This document shows, piece after piece, positions 18,018 through 27,495 of a DNA stretch of 64,000 nucleotides. The stretch comes from Treponema peruense. Its GTDB lineage: Bacteria > Spirochaetota > Spirochaetia > Treponematales > Treponemataceae. Within the stretch, counting starts at the first letter, position 1, and each line of letters starts with the position of its first letter. Below the pieces are notes generated by a model. It ran no database searches. It was given only the letters and a program-made list of their open reading frames with translations, and was not told where the DNA came from. The stretch covers positions 1,116,001 through 1,180,000 of the forward strand of contig NZ_CP064936.1 of the NCBI RefSeq assembly GCF_016117655.1, in the 5' to 3' direction. The position numbers were made by a program, and so were the translations under genes.

Positions 18018-18181
18018 TTGATTTTATTTCATAGACACAACCTCCTTAAATCGAAGTTTACAGAGTTTTCCTAAATAAATTTGATTTTTTTCATTTAGTT
18101 TTGTATTTTCAAATTGAAGGCATAAAGTTCCCCTGGGATGGATTTTGGGAAACGGCCTTAATTAAAAATACGAGGTGAAAA

Positions 18182-20788
18182 ATGAATTACGATCAAATGA
18201 CGCTAAAAACCCAGGACGCGATTCAGGAAGCAAGTTCCATCGCCGCAAGAAAAGACCACGGTGAAATAGGAACAGAGCATCTTCTTTATGCTCTTCTTAC
18301 ACAGAAAGACGGAATTATTCCTCCGCTTGTGGAACGGATTGGTGTAAAAGTATCTGCTATACTTGAACCGCTTGAAAAACTTTTGGATTCTTATCCTGTC
18401 GTTACAGGACAGACACAGGTAAGCCTTTCTTCGGGTGCACAGAAAGTTCTTGCAAAGGCAGAAGGCGAAATGTCTGCCCTTAAGGACCAGTATCTTTCTA
18501 CAGAACATATTTTCCTTGCAATGACCGCTTTTGATGACAAAACGGGTGATCTTTTGCGCCGTCTTGGCTGTACAAGGCAGGCTGCTCTTGAGTCACTGAA
18601 AGCTGTAAGGGGAAACCAGTCCATTGACTCGCAGGACCCCGAAAGCAAAATGCGCTCCCTTGAAAAATACTGTATTGATCTGACTGCACGTGCAAGACAG
18701 GACAAAATAGATCCTGTTATCGGACGCGATGAAGAAATAAGACGTGTTATGCAGGTTATAAGCCGCCGCACAAAAAACAATCCTGTTCTTATAGGTGAGC
18801 CAGGTGTCGGTAAAACAGCCATTGTAGAAGGTCTTGCCAGAAGAATCGCTTCGGGTGATGTGCCTGAAAGTCTAAAAAACAAACGCCTTCTTTCGCTTGA
18901 TTTGGGACAGCTTGTTGCAGGTGCCAAGTTCCGCGGAGAATTTGAGGAAAGACTCAAGGGCGTTATAAATGAAGTTGCAAAGTCAGAAGGACAGATTATT
19001 CTGTTTATAGATGAGCTTCATACTATTGTTGGTGCAGGTGCCTCTGAAGGAAGCATGGATGCCGGAAACCTTTTGAAGCCGGCTCTGGCAAGGGGTGAAC
19101 TGCATGTAATAGGTGCAACAACCCTTAACGAATACCGCAAATACATCGAAAAAGACGCCGCTCTTGAACGCAGATTTCAGCAGGTTTACTGTTCGGAACC
19201 GACTGTAGAAGATACAATCGCCATTCTGCGTGGTTTGCGTGACAAGTATGAGATTCATCACGGTGTAAAGATAAACGATGAAGCCCTTGTAGCCGCAGCA
19301 ACGCTCAGCAACAGGTATATTACAAACAGGTTCCTTCCAGACAAGGCAATAGACCTTGTTGATGAAGCCGCCAGCCGCCTTAAGATGGAAATCGAAAGCC
19401 AGCCGGTTGAACTTGACCAGATTGAGCGCAAAATTCTTCAGCTTGCCATAGAAAAGCAGTCTCTTTCAAAGGAAGATGACCAGGCCAGCAAGGAAAGACT
19501 TGAAAAACTCGAAAAGGAACTTGCCGAATGCAAAACACGCCGCGACGCAATGAAACTCCAGTGGCAGAACGAAAAGCAGGTTATTGAAGGAAGCCGCAAG
19601 GTAAAAGAGGATCTAGAAAAAGCCCGCTTTGATGAAGAAAAATGCACTAGGGAAGGCAATCTCGAAAAAGCTGCCGAGCTCAAGTATTCTATAATTCCGG
19701 CTCTGGAGAAAAAACTTCAGGAAGAACAGAAGATGACAGAATCTTCTGCAAAGGACTCAATCAGTGATGAAAGAAAGAGCCTGCTCAGAAAGGAAGTTAC
19801 CGAAGAGGATATTGCCCGCGTAATAAGTTCGTGGACGGGTATTCCTGTTGCAAAGATGATGACCAGCGAAAAGCAGAAGTATCTTCAACTCGAAGAAGTC
19901 CTGCACAGGCGCGTCATAGGACAGGAAGAAGCAGTTAAGGCTGTTGCAGATGCAATAAGAAGAAACCGCGCAGGACTCAGCGACCCCAACAGACCGCTCG
20001 GAAGTTTCCTGTTTATAGGACCGACCGGTGTAGGTAAGACAGAACTTGCCAAGACTCTCGCCGATTTTCTTTTTAACGACGAAAAGTCCCTTACCCGAAT
20101 TGATATGAGCGAGTACATGGAAAAATTCAGTGTGAGCCGCCTTATCGGTGCACCGCCGGGATACGTTGGTTACGATGAAGGCGGACAGCTTACCGAAGCC
20201 GTAAGAAGGCGCCCTTACAGCGTTGTTCTTTTGGACGAGGTAGAAAAGGCCCATCCTGATGTATTCAATGTACTTCTGCAGGTTCTTGATGACGGAAGGC
20301 TCACTGACGGACAGGGGCGCGTGGTCGACTTCAAGAACACGATAATCATTATGACAAGCAACCTTGGATCTGATCTTATTCTTGAGGCAAAAACACCTGA
20401 AGAAAAGAAAGCTCTTGGTGTAAAACTTGATGCCCTCTTGAAGCAGACATTCCGCCCTGAATTCCTTAACAGGATTGATGAAACCGTTATGTTCAATTCG
20501 TTGGGCCAGGACAATATACGCGGAATTGTACGCATCCAGCTCGAAAGGGTTGCTTCAAGGCTTTCGGAACGCAGGATTACACTCAAATTCGATGATTCTG
20601 CCGTTGATTTTATTGCCGAAAAGGGCTTCGATCCTGCCTTTGGTGCAAGACCTGTAAAGCGAGCCATTCAGAATTATGTAGAGAATTCTCTTGCCAGGGA
20701 ACTTCTTGAAGGAAAATTCCCTGAAGGTTCTGATATTACAGCGTATAGGACTTCTTCCGGTGAAGGACTGGAATTCAAAAGTGCTTGA
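18182..20788 (+). CDS. clpB: ATP-dependent disaggregase ClpB
   Basis: The 868-residue product has the complete ClpB plan: a double Clp N-domain (residues 1-145), AAA-1 with Walker A GEPGVGKT at about 206-213, a long coiled-coil M domain (about 400-530) and AAA-2 with Walker A GPTGVGKT at about 612-619. The M domain separates it from ClpA and ClpC. It works with DnaK to rescue aggregated proteins. GAGGTG lies 6 nt before the ATG. I looked for a CIRCE inverted repeat in the 164 bp upstream and did not find one. The stop codon overlaps the -35 box of ribD. Confidence 0.97.
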   Translation: MNYDQMTLKTQDAIQEASSIAARKDHGEIGTEHLLYALLTQKDGIIPPLVERIGVKVSAILEPLEKLLDSYPVVTGQTQVSLSSGAQKVLAKAEGEMSALKDQYLSTEHIFLAMTAFDDKTGDLLRRLGCTRQAALESLKAVRGNQSIDSQDPESKMRSLEKYCIDLTARARQDKIDPVIGRDEEIRRVMQVISRRTKNNPVLIGEPGVGKTAIVEGLARRIASGDVPESLKNKRLLSLDLGQLVAGAKFRGEFEERLKGVINEVAKSEGQIILFIDELHTIVGAGASEGSMDAGNLLKPALARGELHVIGATTLNEYRKYIEKDAALERRFQQVYCSEPTVEDTIAILRGLRDKYEIHHGVKINDEALVAAATLSNRYITNRFLPDKAIDLVDEAASRLKMEIESQPVELDQIERKILQLAIEKQSLSKEDDQASKERLEKLEKELAECKTRRDAMKLQWQNEKQVIEGSRKVKEDLEKARFDEEKCTREGNLEKAAELKYSIIPALEKKLQEEQKMTESSAKDSISDERKSLLRKEVTEEDIARVISSWTGIPVAKMMTSEKQKYLQLEEVLHRRVIGQEEAVKAVADAIRRNRAGLSDPNRPLGSFLFIGPTGVGKTELAKTLADFLFNDEKSLTRIDMSEYMEKFSVSRLIGAPPGYVGYDEGGQLTEAVRRRPYSVVLLDEVEKAHPDVFNVLLQVLDDGRLTDGQGRVVDFKNTIIIMTSNLGSDLILEAKTPEEKKALGVKLDALLKQTFRPEFLNRIDETVMFNSLGQDNIRGIVRIQLERVASRLSERRITLKFDDSAVDFIAEKGFDPAFGARPVKRAIQNYVENSLARELLEGKFPEGSDITAYRTSSGEGLEFKSA

Positions 20789-20843
20789 CAATAATTTTAG
20801 TTTGATATAAAACTAAAGTGTGAAAAATAGTTTTATATCAAAC
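20785..20843 (+). promoter_or_regulatory. ribD promoter embedded in a perfect 16-bp palindrome
   Basis: TTGACA (20785-20790) is followed by an AT-rich -10 region (TATAAA at 20806 or TAAAAC at 20808). A perfect inverted repeat of 16 bp per arm, GTTTGATATAAAACTA (20800-20815) and its complement (20828-20843) with a 12-nt spacer, covers the -10, the expected transcription start and the first codons of ribD. It has no T-run, so it looks like an operator or a 5' mRNA hairpin, not a terminator. Confidence 0.65.
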
Positions 20844-22004
20844 AATAAAGATGTTCTCCTCATGAGAAAAGCCATTCAGCTGGCTCTTCTTGGAGGGGGA
20901 CATGTTCATCCCAATCCTCTGGTCGGGGCCGTTATTGCACGTAACGGGGAATTTCTGGCCGGAGGTTACCATCACGAATACGGCGGTCTTCATGCCGAAC
21001 GTGACGCTTTGAAAAATGCCGCGGATTCCAATACCGATGTTAAAGGCGCAGACATGTATGTTACGCTTGAACCCTGCTGTCATACAGGAAAGCAGCCTCC
21101 CTGTACGCAGGCGATAATTGCTTCCGGAATAAAGCGCGTTATTGTTGGAAGCCGTGATCCCAATCCTCTTGTAAGCGGCAAAGGTTTTCTTGAACTTCAA
21201 AAAGCTGGAATTATTGTAGAAAGAGATTTTCTTCGTGATGAGTGCGATTCAATAAATAAAATTTTCTTCCATTATATTACAAAAAAAACACCTTATGTAA
21301 TTGTAAAATATGCAGTTTCTGCCGACGGCCGTACCTGCGCAGATTCGGGTGACAGCAAGTGGATAACAGGTCCTTGTGCCAGGGAATATGTGCACAGAAT
21401 GCGTTCCGGTGTTGCTGCAGTTATGACAGGCAGTGCAACGGTTGCAGCCGACAATCCGCTTCTTACATGCCGTCTTGAACCGTCAGAGAAATTCATTCCG
21501 CATAATCCCGTAAGAATTGTATGCGACACAAATCTTTCTGTTTCTCCTGACTGCGCACTTATGAAAACTGCGCGGGAAGTTCCTGTAATTATTGCCTGTT
21601 CCAAACACAGTTTTTCAAAAAATCAAGATAAAGCGGCCGTTTTAAAAGATCTGGGCGCAAAAATACTTTGTGTACAAGAATACGGCGGCCACCTTTCAAT
21701 GCCGTCACTGCTTTGTGAACTGGGCAAAGAAGGTATAGACAGCATTCTTGTAGAGTCTGGCGGTACTTTAAGCGGTTCGCTGTTTTTTTCACCATGCGGA
21801 TGCCTTGTAAATGAAGTCTGCTGCTTTATTGGTTCAAAAATTCTTGGCGGGCACCTTGCGCACGGGCCTGTAGGAGGGGACGGCTGCAGTAAAGTTTCAG
21901 AAAGCATAAGTTTGTCAAAGCCGTCTGTCCGTGTGTTCGGCAGCGATGTTCTTTTAAGTTACAGCGTAACGGGTAACGGGGAGGAGCAGTGTTCACAGGA
22001 ATAG
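20820..22004 (+). CDS. ribD: Bifunctional pyrimidine deaminase/reductase RibD
   Basis: The 394-residue product carries both RibD activities: deamination and then reduction of the ribosylamino-pyrimidine intermediate of riboflavin synthesis. The zinc deaminase motif HAERDAL with CCHTGKQPPCTQAI lies within the first 100 residues, and the reductase half begins near YVIVKYAVSADGR. The start is uncertain. GTG 20820 gives an N-terminus that covers the residues before MRKAIQLAL that other RibDs have, and it sits just after the promoter, so it would be leaderless. ATG 20862 is the alternative; neither has an SD. It overlaps ribE by 16 bp and heads the rib operon. Confidence 0.93.
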   Translation: MKNSFISNNKDVLLMRKAIQLALLGGGHVHPNPLVGAVIARNGEFLAGGYHHEYGGLHAERDALKNAADSNTDVKGADMYVTLEPCCHTGKQPPCTQAIIASGIKRVIVGSRDPNPLVSGKGFLELQKAGIIVERDFLRDECDSINKIFFHYITKKTPYVIVKYAVSADGRTCADSGDSKWITGPCAREYVHRMRSGVAAVMTGSATVAADNPLLTCRLEPSEKFIPHNPVRIVCDTNLSVSPDCALMKTAREVPVIIACSKHSFSKNQDKAAVLKDLGAKILCVQEYGGHLSMPSLLCELGKEGIDSILVESGGTLSGSLFFSPCGCLVNEVCCFIGSKILGGHLAHGPVGGDGCSKVSESISLSKPSVRVFGSDVLLSYSVTGNGEEQCSQE

Positions 22005-22645
22005 TAGAATCGACGGGAACAATAGCGTGTGTAAAGCGCAGAAGCGGGTTTTTTACACTCGGAATAAAATGCAGCTTTTTTGACAGTCTGTCACTTGGCG
22101 AAAGTGTTGCCGTAAACGGTGTATGCCTTACAGTTTCAGAATTGTCGGGCGGAACTTTCTTTGCCGACGTAACACCGGAAACTTTTTCCAAAACATCATT
22201 TTCCATTCTTGCAGCCACAAGCCGCGTAAATCTGGAGCGGGCCATGAGTGCTTCGGGAAGATTCGGCGGGCACATTGTTACGGGCCACATAGACGGAACT
22301 GCACGCGTCGTTTCTGTAAAAAATGACGGAAACTCTGTTTTGTTTGCCGTTTGTGTTCCGGATAAGCTTTCGCGCTATATTGTAAACAAAGGTTCACTCT
22401 GCATTGATGGAACAAGCCTTACAGTTGCATCTGTAAGTGAACATTCCGGACCGTGTGTGGTGACCGTGTCCGTAATTCCGCATACCTGGGCAAATACCGT
22501 CCTTTGCGAAAGAAAACCGGGTTCTATAGTGAACATAGAATGTGACATTATAGGCAAATATGTAGAAAAACTTGTTTCACTCTCTCCGGGGCAGAATTCT
22601 TCTGTCATGGAAAGTCTCAGGGACAGTTTTGTTTCGTATCACTGA
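21989..22645 (+). CDS. ribE: Riboflavin synthase alpha chain
   Basis: The 218-residue product starts MFTGIVESTGTI, the hallmark of the lumazine-binding riboflavin synthase, and has the expected internal duplication. Each half repeats the motif: SVAVNGVCLTVSEL with GGHIVTGHIDGTA, and SLCIDGTSLTVASV. It dismutates two lumazines to riboflavin. GTG 21989 is the start, with GAGGAG directly before it inside the end of ribD, so translation is coupled. Confidence 0.96.
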   Translation: MFTGIVESTGTIACVKRRSGFFTLGIKCSFFDSLSLGESVAVNGVCLTVSELSGGTFFADVTPETFSKTSFSILAATSRVNLERAMSASGRFGGHIVTGHIDGTARVVSVKNDGNSVLFAVCVPDKLSRYIVNKGSLCIDGTSLTVASVSEHSGPCVVTVSVIPHTWANTVLCERKPGSIVNIECDIIGKYVEKLVSLSPGQNSSVMESLRDSFVSYH

Positions 22646-22683
22646 ATATCCGCAAACTTTGAAAATACAGGAGTTAAAATAAA

Positions 22684-23904
22684 ATGAACAGCATTTATGA
22701 AAAAGCGTTCCACCGTGTTGAACAGGCCCTTGAAGATCTGAAGCAGGGCAAAATTATTATGGTAACCGACGATGACAGCCGCGAAAATGAAGGGGACCTT
22801 ATTGTTGCCGCCGAATTTGCCACTGCGCAGAACGTTAACTTTATGGCGGTGAATGCACGCGGGCTTATATGCATGCCTCTTCCGCTTTCAAGGGCAAAGG
22901 AACTGGGCCTTTCACCGATGGTTGCAGACAATACAGACAATCACGAAACAGCATTTACGGTTTCCATAGACCATGTTTCTACAGGAACAGGAATAAGCGC
23001 CTTTGACAGGTCGGTTACAGCAATGGCTCTGGCAGATAAAAATACCCGCGCCGCTGATTTCAGAAGACCGGGTCATATGTTTCCGCTTACTGCAAGAAAA
23101 AACGGTGTACTCGAACGCCGCGGCCATACAGAAGCAACGGTTGACTTCTGTACACTTGCAGGACTTTCGGGCGCGGGACTTTGCTGTGAAATAATGTCCT
23201 CTGACGGAACCATGGCGCGCCGCCCGGAACTGGAGAGTCTTGCTTCAAAGTGGAACATGACACTTGTTACCATAGAAGATTTGTCCCTTTACAGAAAAGC
23301 GCGGGAAATGCTTGTACAAAAAGTAGCGCAGGCGTCTCTTCCCACAAAGTTTGGAACATTCAGAATTACAGGCTACAAAGATACAGTTACCAATGCCGAA
23401 CACGCGGCTCTCGTTTACGGGGATTTGTCTTCGGAAAAATCAGTGCTTTGCCGCATACACAGCGAATGTCTTACAGGGGACTGCTTTTCTTCGTTAAAAT
23501 GCGACTGCGGGGAACAGCTTGAACTTGCAATGAAAGAAATTGCAGATTCAGGCTGCGGGGTTTTGATTTATTTGAGGCAGGAAGGAAGGGGAATTGGCCT
23601 TTTGAACAAAATACGTGCCTATGCCCTGCAGGATGAAGGTTTTGACACGGTGGATGCAAATACAAAGCTTGGTTTTCCCGAAGATTCACGCGAATATTAT
23701 GCCGCAGCCCATATTCTTAAAGACCTCGGTGTAAAAAAAATCCGCCTTATGACAAACAATCCGCTTAAAGTGAGCGGAATAGAATCTTACGGAACAGTGA
23801 CTGTTACGGAACGGGTTCCTGTTCAGGTTAAGCCGTGTATGCAGAATATTTTCTATCTTCAGACAAAAAACAAAAGAATGGGACATCTTCTTACAAACGT
23901 GTAA
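22684..23904 (+). CDS. ribBA: Bifunctional DHBP synthase/GTP cyclohydrolase II
   Basis: The 406-residue product fuses the two enzymes that feed riboflavin synthesis. The RibB half (1-205) has [11 protein letters not shown] and the loop GHTEATVDF. The RibA half (about 206-406) has the zinc motif [24 protein letters not shown] and the C-terminal MTNNPLK. CAGGAG lies 9 nt upstream of the ATG. It follows ribE by 38 bp. Confidence 0.97.
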   Translation: MNSIYEKAFHRVEQALEDLKQGKIIMVTDDDSRENEGDLIVAAEFATAQNVNFMAVNARGLICMPLPLSRAKELGLSPMVADNTDNHETAFTVSIDHVSTGTGISAFDRSVTAMALADKNTRAADFRRPGHMFPLTARKNGVLERRGHTEATVDFCTLAGLSGAGLCCEIMSSDGTMARRPELESLASKWNMTLVTIEDLSLYRKAREMLVQKVAQASLPTKFGTFRITGYKDTVTNAEHAALVYGDLSSEKSVLCRIHSECLTGDCFSSLKCDCGEQLELAMKEIADSGCGVLIYLRQEGRGIGLLNKIRAYALQDEGFDTVDANTKLGFPEDSREYYAAAHILKDLGVKKIRLMTNNPLKVSGIESYGTVTVTERVPVQVKPCMQNIFYLQTKNKRMGHLLTNV

Positions 23905-23924
23905 AAAAATCCAGGAGGAAAAAA

Positions 23925-24407
23925 ATGAATATAATTGAAGGAAAAATTCTTTCATCTGTAAACGGAAAAAAAATCCGTGTGGGAATCGTAGCCTCAAGGT
24001 TCAACGAATTCGTAGTTTCAAAGCTTGTAGGAGGGGCAAGGGACTGTCTTTTGCGTCATGATGTAGATGATGAAAACATAGACCTGTGCTGGGTTCCTGG
24101 GGCATTTGAAATTCCGCTTGCTGCAAAAAAAATGGCACAGAGTAAAAAATACGATGCGCTTATCTGTCTGGGGGCTGTAATCCGCGGGGCAACCAGTCAT
24201 TACGATTATGTCTGTGCCGAAGTTTCAAAAGGAATTGCCCAGGTTGAACTTGCGTCTGAAATTCCTGTAATGTTCGGCGTTCTTACTACAGATACAATAG
24301 AGCAGGCTGTTGAACGTGCAGGAACAAAAGCCGGTAACAAAGGTTATGACTGCGCAATGGGTGCCCTTGAAATGGCAGGTCTTGTGTCAAAGTTTGGCAA
24401 TCAATAA
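23925..24407 (+). CDS. ribH: 6,7-dimethyl-8-ribityllumazine synthase
   Basis: The 160-residue product condenses the pyrimidine and the butanone phosphate into lumazine. [41 protein letters not shown] and [17 protein letters not shown] are all standard. I use ATG 23925 because AGGAGG lies 7 nt upstream; a longer in-frame extension would overlap ribBA and has no support. It is the last gene of the rib operon. Confidence 0.97.
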   Translation: MNIIEGKILSSVNGKKIRVGIVASRFNEFVVSKLVGGARDCLLRHDVDDENIDLCWVPGAFEIPLAAKKMAQSKKYDALICLGAVIRGATSHYDYVCAEVSKGIAQVELASEIPVMFGVLTTDTIEQAVERAGTKAGNKGYDCAMGALEMAGLVSKFGNQ

Positions 24408-24546
24408 TTAACGATACTGATCCTCATTCTATCTTGAAAATAGTCTTATATAGAACTTTTTTTCAATGGGAATGGGGTATGCTGGAATTTATAGGGGGCT
24501 TGCCAAACGCAACAACTGAAGTTTTGAAGAACAGCCGATTTAAAAT

Positions 24547-24571
24547 AAAAAAAACTCCCGATTAGGGAAGT
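24547..24571 (-). terminator. Terminator of the tRNA transcript
   Basis: Reading the minus strand, ACTTCCC-TAATC-GGGAGT forms a short stem with one bulge and is followed by eight T residues (24554-24547). It lies just after tRNA-Glu. Confidence 0.7.
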
Positions 24572-24577
24572 CACAAG

Positions 24578-24649
24578 CGGTCCCTACGGGAGTCGAACCC
24601 ATCTTTAAAGATTGAGAATCTTTCGTCCTAGCCGATAGACGAAGGGACC
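24578..24649 (-). tRNA. tRNA-Glu (anticodon CTC)
   Basis: The minus strand folds into a full cloverleaf: acceptor GGTCCCT/AGGGACC, D arm with GGCTAGG, anticodon loop TTCTCAA (anticodon CTC, reads GAG) and T arm with GGTTCGACTCC. The discriminator is G and CCA is not encoded. Confidence 0.95.
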
Positions 24650-24656
24650 TAAATCT

Positions 24657-24727
24657 TTCCCCAAGGAGGATTCGAACCCCCACAATCAGAACCAGAATCT
24701 GAGGTGCTACCATTACACAATCGGGGA
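24657..24727 (-). tRNA. tRNA-Gln (anticodon CTG)
   Basis: The minus strand gives acceptor TCCCCGA/TTGGGGA, D loop AATGGTAGCA, anticodon loop TTCTGGT (anticodon CTG, reads CAG) and T loop GGTTCGAATCC. CCA is not encoded. It is transcribed before tRNA-Glu, 7 bp apart. Confidence 0.95.
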
Positions 24728-24743
24728 ATGTAAGGTGATTAAG

Positions 24744-24772
24744 AATATATAATCTAAAGAAAAAAATGTCAA
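24744..24772 (-). promoter_or_regulatory. tRNA operon promoter
   Basis: On the minus strand TTGACA (24772-24767), a 17-bp spacer and TATATT (24749-24744) lie 17 bp upstream of tRNA-Gln. Confidence 0.75.
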
Positions 24773-24835
24773 TATACCTTTGCTGTTTTTTGCATTTTTT
24801 TTTAATAAAAACGTATTCAATTCATAATATTCTGC

Positions 24836-24864
24836 TTTACAATTATCTGTCTTGAACATAGAAT
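24836..24864 (+). promoter_or_regulatory. Promoter of the DUF5312-like gene, possibly leaderless
   Basis: TTTACA (24836-24841), a 17-bp spacer and TAGAAT (24859-24864) end 6 nt before the ATG at 24871. The AGGAT that looks like a weak SD would lie in untranscribed DNA if this promoter is used. Confidence 0.5.
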
Positions 24865-24870
24865 TAGGAT

Positions 24871-26613
24871 ATGGGTTTTACATCAGAAAGTGACAATTCA
24901 AATTTTGAAAGCATGTCTGCGAAACTTTCCGGAGAGGAACGCCGCGACCTTTTGAACAGGGTAGGGGCAACAACTTCAAAGGAAGAAGAAAATACATTAA
25001 AAAAAAGTACGGCCGACCGTGCATACAAAAATGACGGTTTTACACTTATGAGCAGTTTTTCGCAGGAACCGCTGCTTGTAAGAATTCTACTTTGGATTAA
25101 ATCAATTCTGTTCGACACCGATATAGAAAATGTATATAACAGTTCAATGATCCGCCGTACTGCAGCAGAAATCCGCAGGGAACACCCGGGACTCATTGAC
25201 TATAAAAGAAAAATCCTGACAGAGTCTTTCTGTGACAAGATACAGGAGCTTCGTTCTGCCCAGGTTTTCTTCAGAAAATATGTTGTTCCGTTGAAAAAAA
25301 ATGCAGGTAACTTTTATATTCTGCTTTCATCCCTTGTTATGAGTGATTTTACAGAAGGAATAAAAAAAGCGTGTGACCCGTTTCAGTATCCTGCAGACAG
25401 GGAACCGGCTCCGGACACGCGTTCGTCCCTTCTTTCGCGTCTGTCAAAGGCGCTGGATTCCATTCCGCCGGAAAAGAAATCACTTATGTACGGGTGTGCA
25501 CGGGCAGCGCAGTGGTTGCGTGCGTTTACTGTTCTTCCGACAGATTCCCTTTCAAATAAGTTTGTAACAGAAGACGGTGTAAAACACTGCGGTTTTGTAC
25601 AGGCCCGCTCAGATTTTTCGTCTTTTGCTCAGGTTCTGGATATTGTTCCTGATATTTCAATGGAATTCCTTAAGGCTCTCTACCTTTTTTCAGTTAGAAG
25701 TACCTGTGATTTTACGACGGCTTCAGTTGAACTTTCCGACGAAGAACAGAACGGTTTTGCCAAATTCTATGACCGCGCTTCGGCATCTCTTTCGGCAGTA
25801 ACGTGTTTTGTACAGGAAGTTCCAATGGCTTCCCTTGCAAAAGTAATATTTGAAAACTTTATGTACGAACCTCCTGTCCTGGGCGGTGGAGAAACGTGGA
25901 GTGTCAAATTCCGTGAAAAATGGAAGGCTATGTTTGATGCAAGATGGGAACAGTGGACTTCATGCATAAAAAAGGATGCACTCAGAAAAAAGCTTGCCGC
26001 TTATTTTGAGCTTCCCGAGTTTCCTCTCTTTCCTGTGCGACCCTGGGAAAATGTCTGGGATGGCGTTGTTTTTGCACATCCACTTACTCTGGGTTTCCTT
26101 TATTTCTTTATGAAACGCATTTTCAAGAAGTTTATGCCTTATCTGAGAGCCGTTACCCTTGAAGGTGATTTTTCTGTAAAGGACAATAACCTCGAATTTA
26201 CAGACACAATGTCCGACATGGAAAAAATAAATTTTGACACCGACTCCCTCATTAATAAACTTTCTTCTGGAGGGGAATACGGTTCGTCTCTTTCGGGATA
26301 TTCCGATCTTTCTACAAAAACGGCTTCTTCAGAAAAAAAAGTGAATGCAGTTATAGAAGAAATTGAAAATTCCGCGGAATATCTGATTGCGACTTTCTGC
26401 AAGTGCTGCCGCAGTTTTGAAAGCCTTCTGGGTGGAATAACAGGTGAAAAGACCAGTACCTGTTATGGTCCTTTGGTAAACCTTTCAAAAATCATGGGCA
26501 AGGACAATGCAGAATTCTGCGATTCAATAACCGCTTACCTTAGGGACGTAAGATATGCCCTTGATGTCATAATGGATATGGAACTTATAGAAAAATCATT
26601 TGTCGCGGAGTAA
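24871..26613 (+). CDS. DUF5312-like treponemal hypothetical protein
   Basis: The 580-residue product has no signal peptide and no clear membrane segment except a short hydrophobic stretch (PLTLGFLYFFMKRIF) near residue 410. It is mainly helical and starts with a polar tail containing FESMSAKLSGEERRDLLNRV. It reminds me of the DUF5312 family of treponemes, but I cannot confirm that here and no function is known to me. Its stop lies just before pgeF, whose SD is inside its last codons, so the two are coupled. Confidence 0.6.
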   Translation: MGFTSESDNSNFESMSAKLSGEERRDLLNRVGATTSKEEENTLKKSTADRAYKNDGFTLMSSFSQEPLLVRILLWIKSILFDTDIENVYNSSMIRRTAAEIRREHPGLIDYKRKILTESFCDKIQELRSAQVFFRKYVVPLKKNAGNFYILLSSLVMSDFTEGIKKACDPFQYPADREPAPDTRSSLLSRLSKALDSIPPEKKSLMYGCARAAQWLRAFTVLPTDSLSNKFVTEDGVKHCGFVQARSDFSSFAQVLDIVPDISMEFLKALYLFSVRSTCDFTTASVELSDEEQNGFAKFYDRASASLSAVTCFVQEVPMASLAKVIFENFMYEPPVLGGGETWSVKFREKWKAMFDARWEQWTSCIKKDALRKKLAAYFELPEFPLFPVRPWENVWDGVVFAHPLTLGFLYFFMKRIFKKFMPYLRAVTLEGDFSVKDNNLEFTDTMSDMEKINFDTDSLINKLSSGGEYGSSLSGYSDLSTKTASSEKKVNAVIEEIENSAEYLIATFCKCCRSFESLLGGITGEKTSTCYGPLVNLSKIMGKDNAEFCDSITAYLRDVRYALDVIMDMELIEKSFVAE

Positions 26614-26616
26614 AAA

Positions 26617-27414
26617 TTGCTTTGTTCTGAAAACACTTCGGTTCGTTTTTTAAGTGACCGTATATGCGGAAAATTCCTCTTTGACGGAAAAGTTCTGGAA
26701 AATGGTCCTGAGTGGGAAATGAGTCTTCTTTCTGCCGGGAACATGAGGTTTGAGTGGGGAATGCACAATCCAGCAAGAGAAAAATTTCTTTCAGAAAATG
26801 CCGGCTCTTCGCATAAAATTGCTGCGGTTGAACTCATTCATTCAAAAACTGTATATTCTGTAAATTCTGCACAGGAACTCAACGGCCTTAAGGGAGACGG
26901 TATTCTTACCCAAAACAAAGCTCTCATTCCCGTTGTTACTGTTGCTGACTGTATGCCGCTTTTTTTGTGCGATCCTGTGCGCGGTGTTTTCGGCACGCTT
27001 CATTCAGGCTGGAAAGGAACCGGAATAGTTCTTGAAGCGGTACACACTGCTGTAAACGTATACGGTTCTTCTGTAAAAGATATCTGCGTTGTTATGGGAC
27101 CCCATATTCACAGCTGCTGCTACAAAGTGGATGACAGTCGTGCAGCATTGTTTTCTTCTGAATTCGGCTCTGAAAGCGTGGCGACTTTCTCTGACGGAAC
27201 AAAATCGCTTTCCCTTGCCGCGGCCAATCTTTTTCTTTTGCGTAAGGCTGGTGTTCCTGATGAAAATATATGCATAAGAAATGAATGTACCTGCTGCGAC
27301 AAAAGATTCGGTTCATTCAGAAGACAGACGGCGGGACTTCCTTCTGACATGCCGTTTTGTGAACGCAAAAACTATTTTACTGTTCAGGCTGCGTGGACAA
27401 AGTGGTCTGACTGA
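26617..27414 (+). CDS. pgeF: Peptidoglycan editing factor PgeF (laccase-domain/YfiH)
   Basis: The 265-residue product belongs to the YfiH/DUF152 'multicopper polyphenol oxidase' family, now known to include the peptidoglycan editing factor PgeF and purine nucleoside hydrolysing or phosphorylysing enzymes. The metal-binding residues are visible in VTVADCMPLFL, LHSGWKGT (with its His) and MGPHIHSCCYKVDD. TTG 26617 is the start, with GGAG 6 nt before it overlapping the upstream gene's end. The length is normal. Confidence 0.88.
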   Translation: MLCSENTSVRFLSDRICGKFLFDGKVLENGPEWEMSLLSAGNMRFEWGMHNPAREKFLSENAGSSHKIAAVELIHSKTVYSVNSAQELNGLKGDGILTQNKALIPVVTVADCMPLFLCDPVRGVFGTLHSGWKGTGIVLEAVHTAVNVYGSSVKDICVVMGPHIHSCCYKVDDSRAALFSSEFGSESVATFSDGTKSLSLAAANLFLLRKAGVPDENICIRNECTCCDKRFGSFRRQTAGLPSDMPFCERKNYFTVQAAWTKWSD

Positions 27415-27430
27415 TTAACGCAAAAATTCT

Positions 27431-27464
27431 TTCACTTGCATATTTATAAGTGAATATGTATAAT
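27431..27464 (+). promoter_or_regulatory. argG promoter with overlapping palindrome
   Basis: TTGCAT (27436-27441), a 17-bp spacer and TATAAT (27459-27464) precede argG. TTCACTT (27431-27437) and AAGTGAA (27448-27454) form an inverted repeat over the -35 and spacer, and a third half-site TTTCACT follows near 27478. It could be an operator for an arginine-type repressor; that link is speculation. Confidence 0.55.
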
Positions 27465-27495
27465 GATTGTATAAAATTTCACTAAGAGGACTTTT

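Noticed and set aside
18018-18181. CIRCE or sigma32-type heat-shock element before clpB
   Set aside because: No TTAGCACTC-type inverted repeat is present, and the TTGAAG/CCCCTG pair has the wrong spacing.
20760-20862. FMN riboswitch before ribD
   Set aside because: The gap is too short and lacks the conserved RFN blocks; only the AT-rich palindrome is present.
23835-23924. Extended ribH start inside ribBA
   Set aside because: AGGAGG before ATG 23925 and the family N-terminus favour the shorter form.
24408-24577. Small RNA gene between ribH and the tRNAs
   Set aside because: No known RNA fold and no promoter-terminator pair on the plus strand; the only hairpin belongs to the tRNA transcript.
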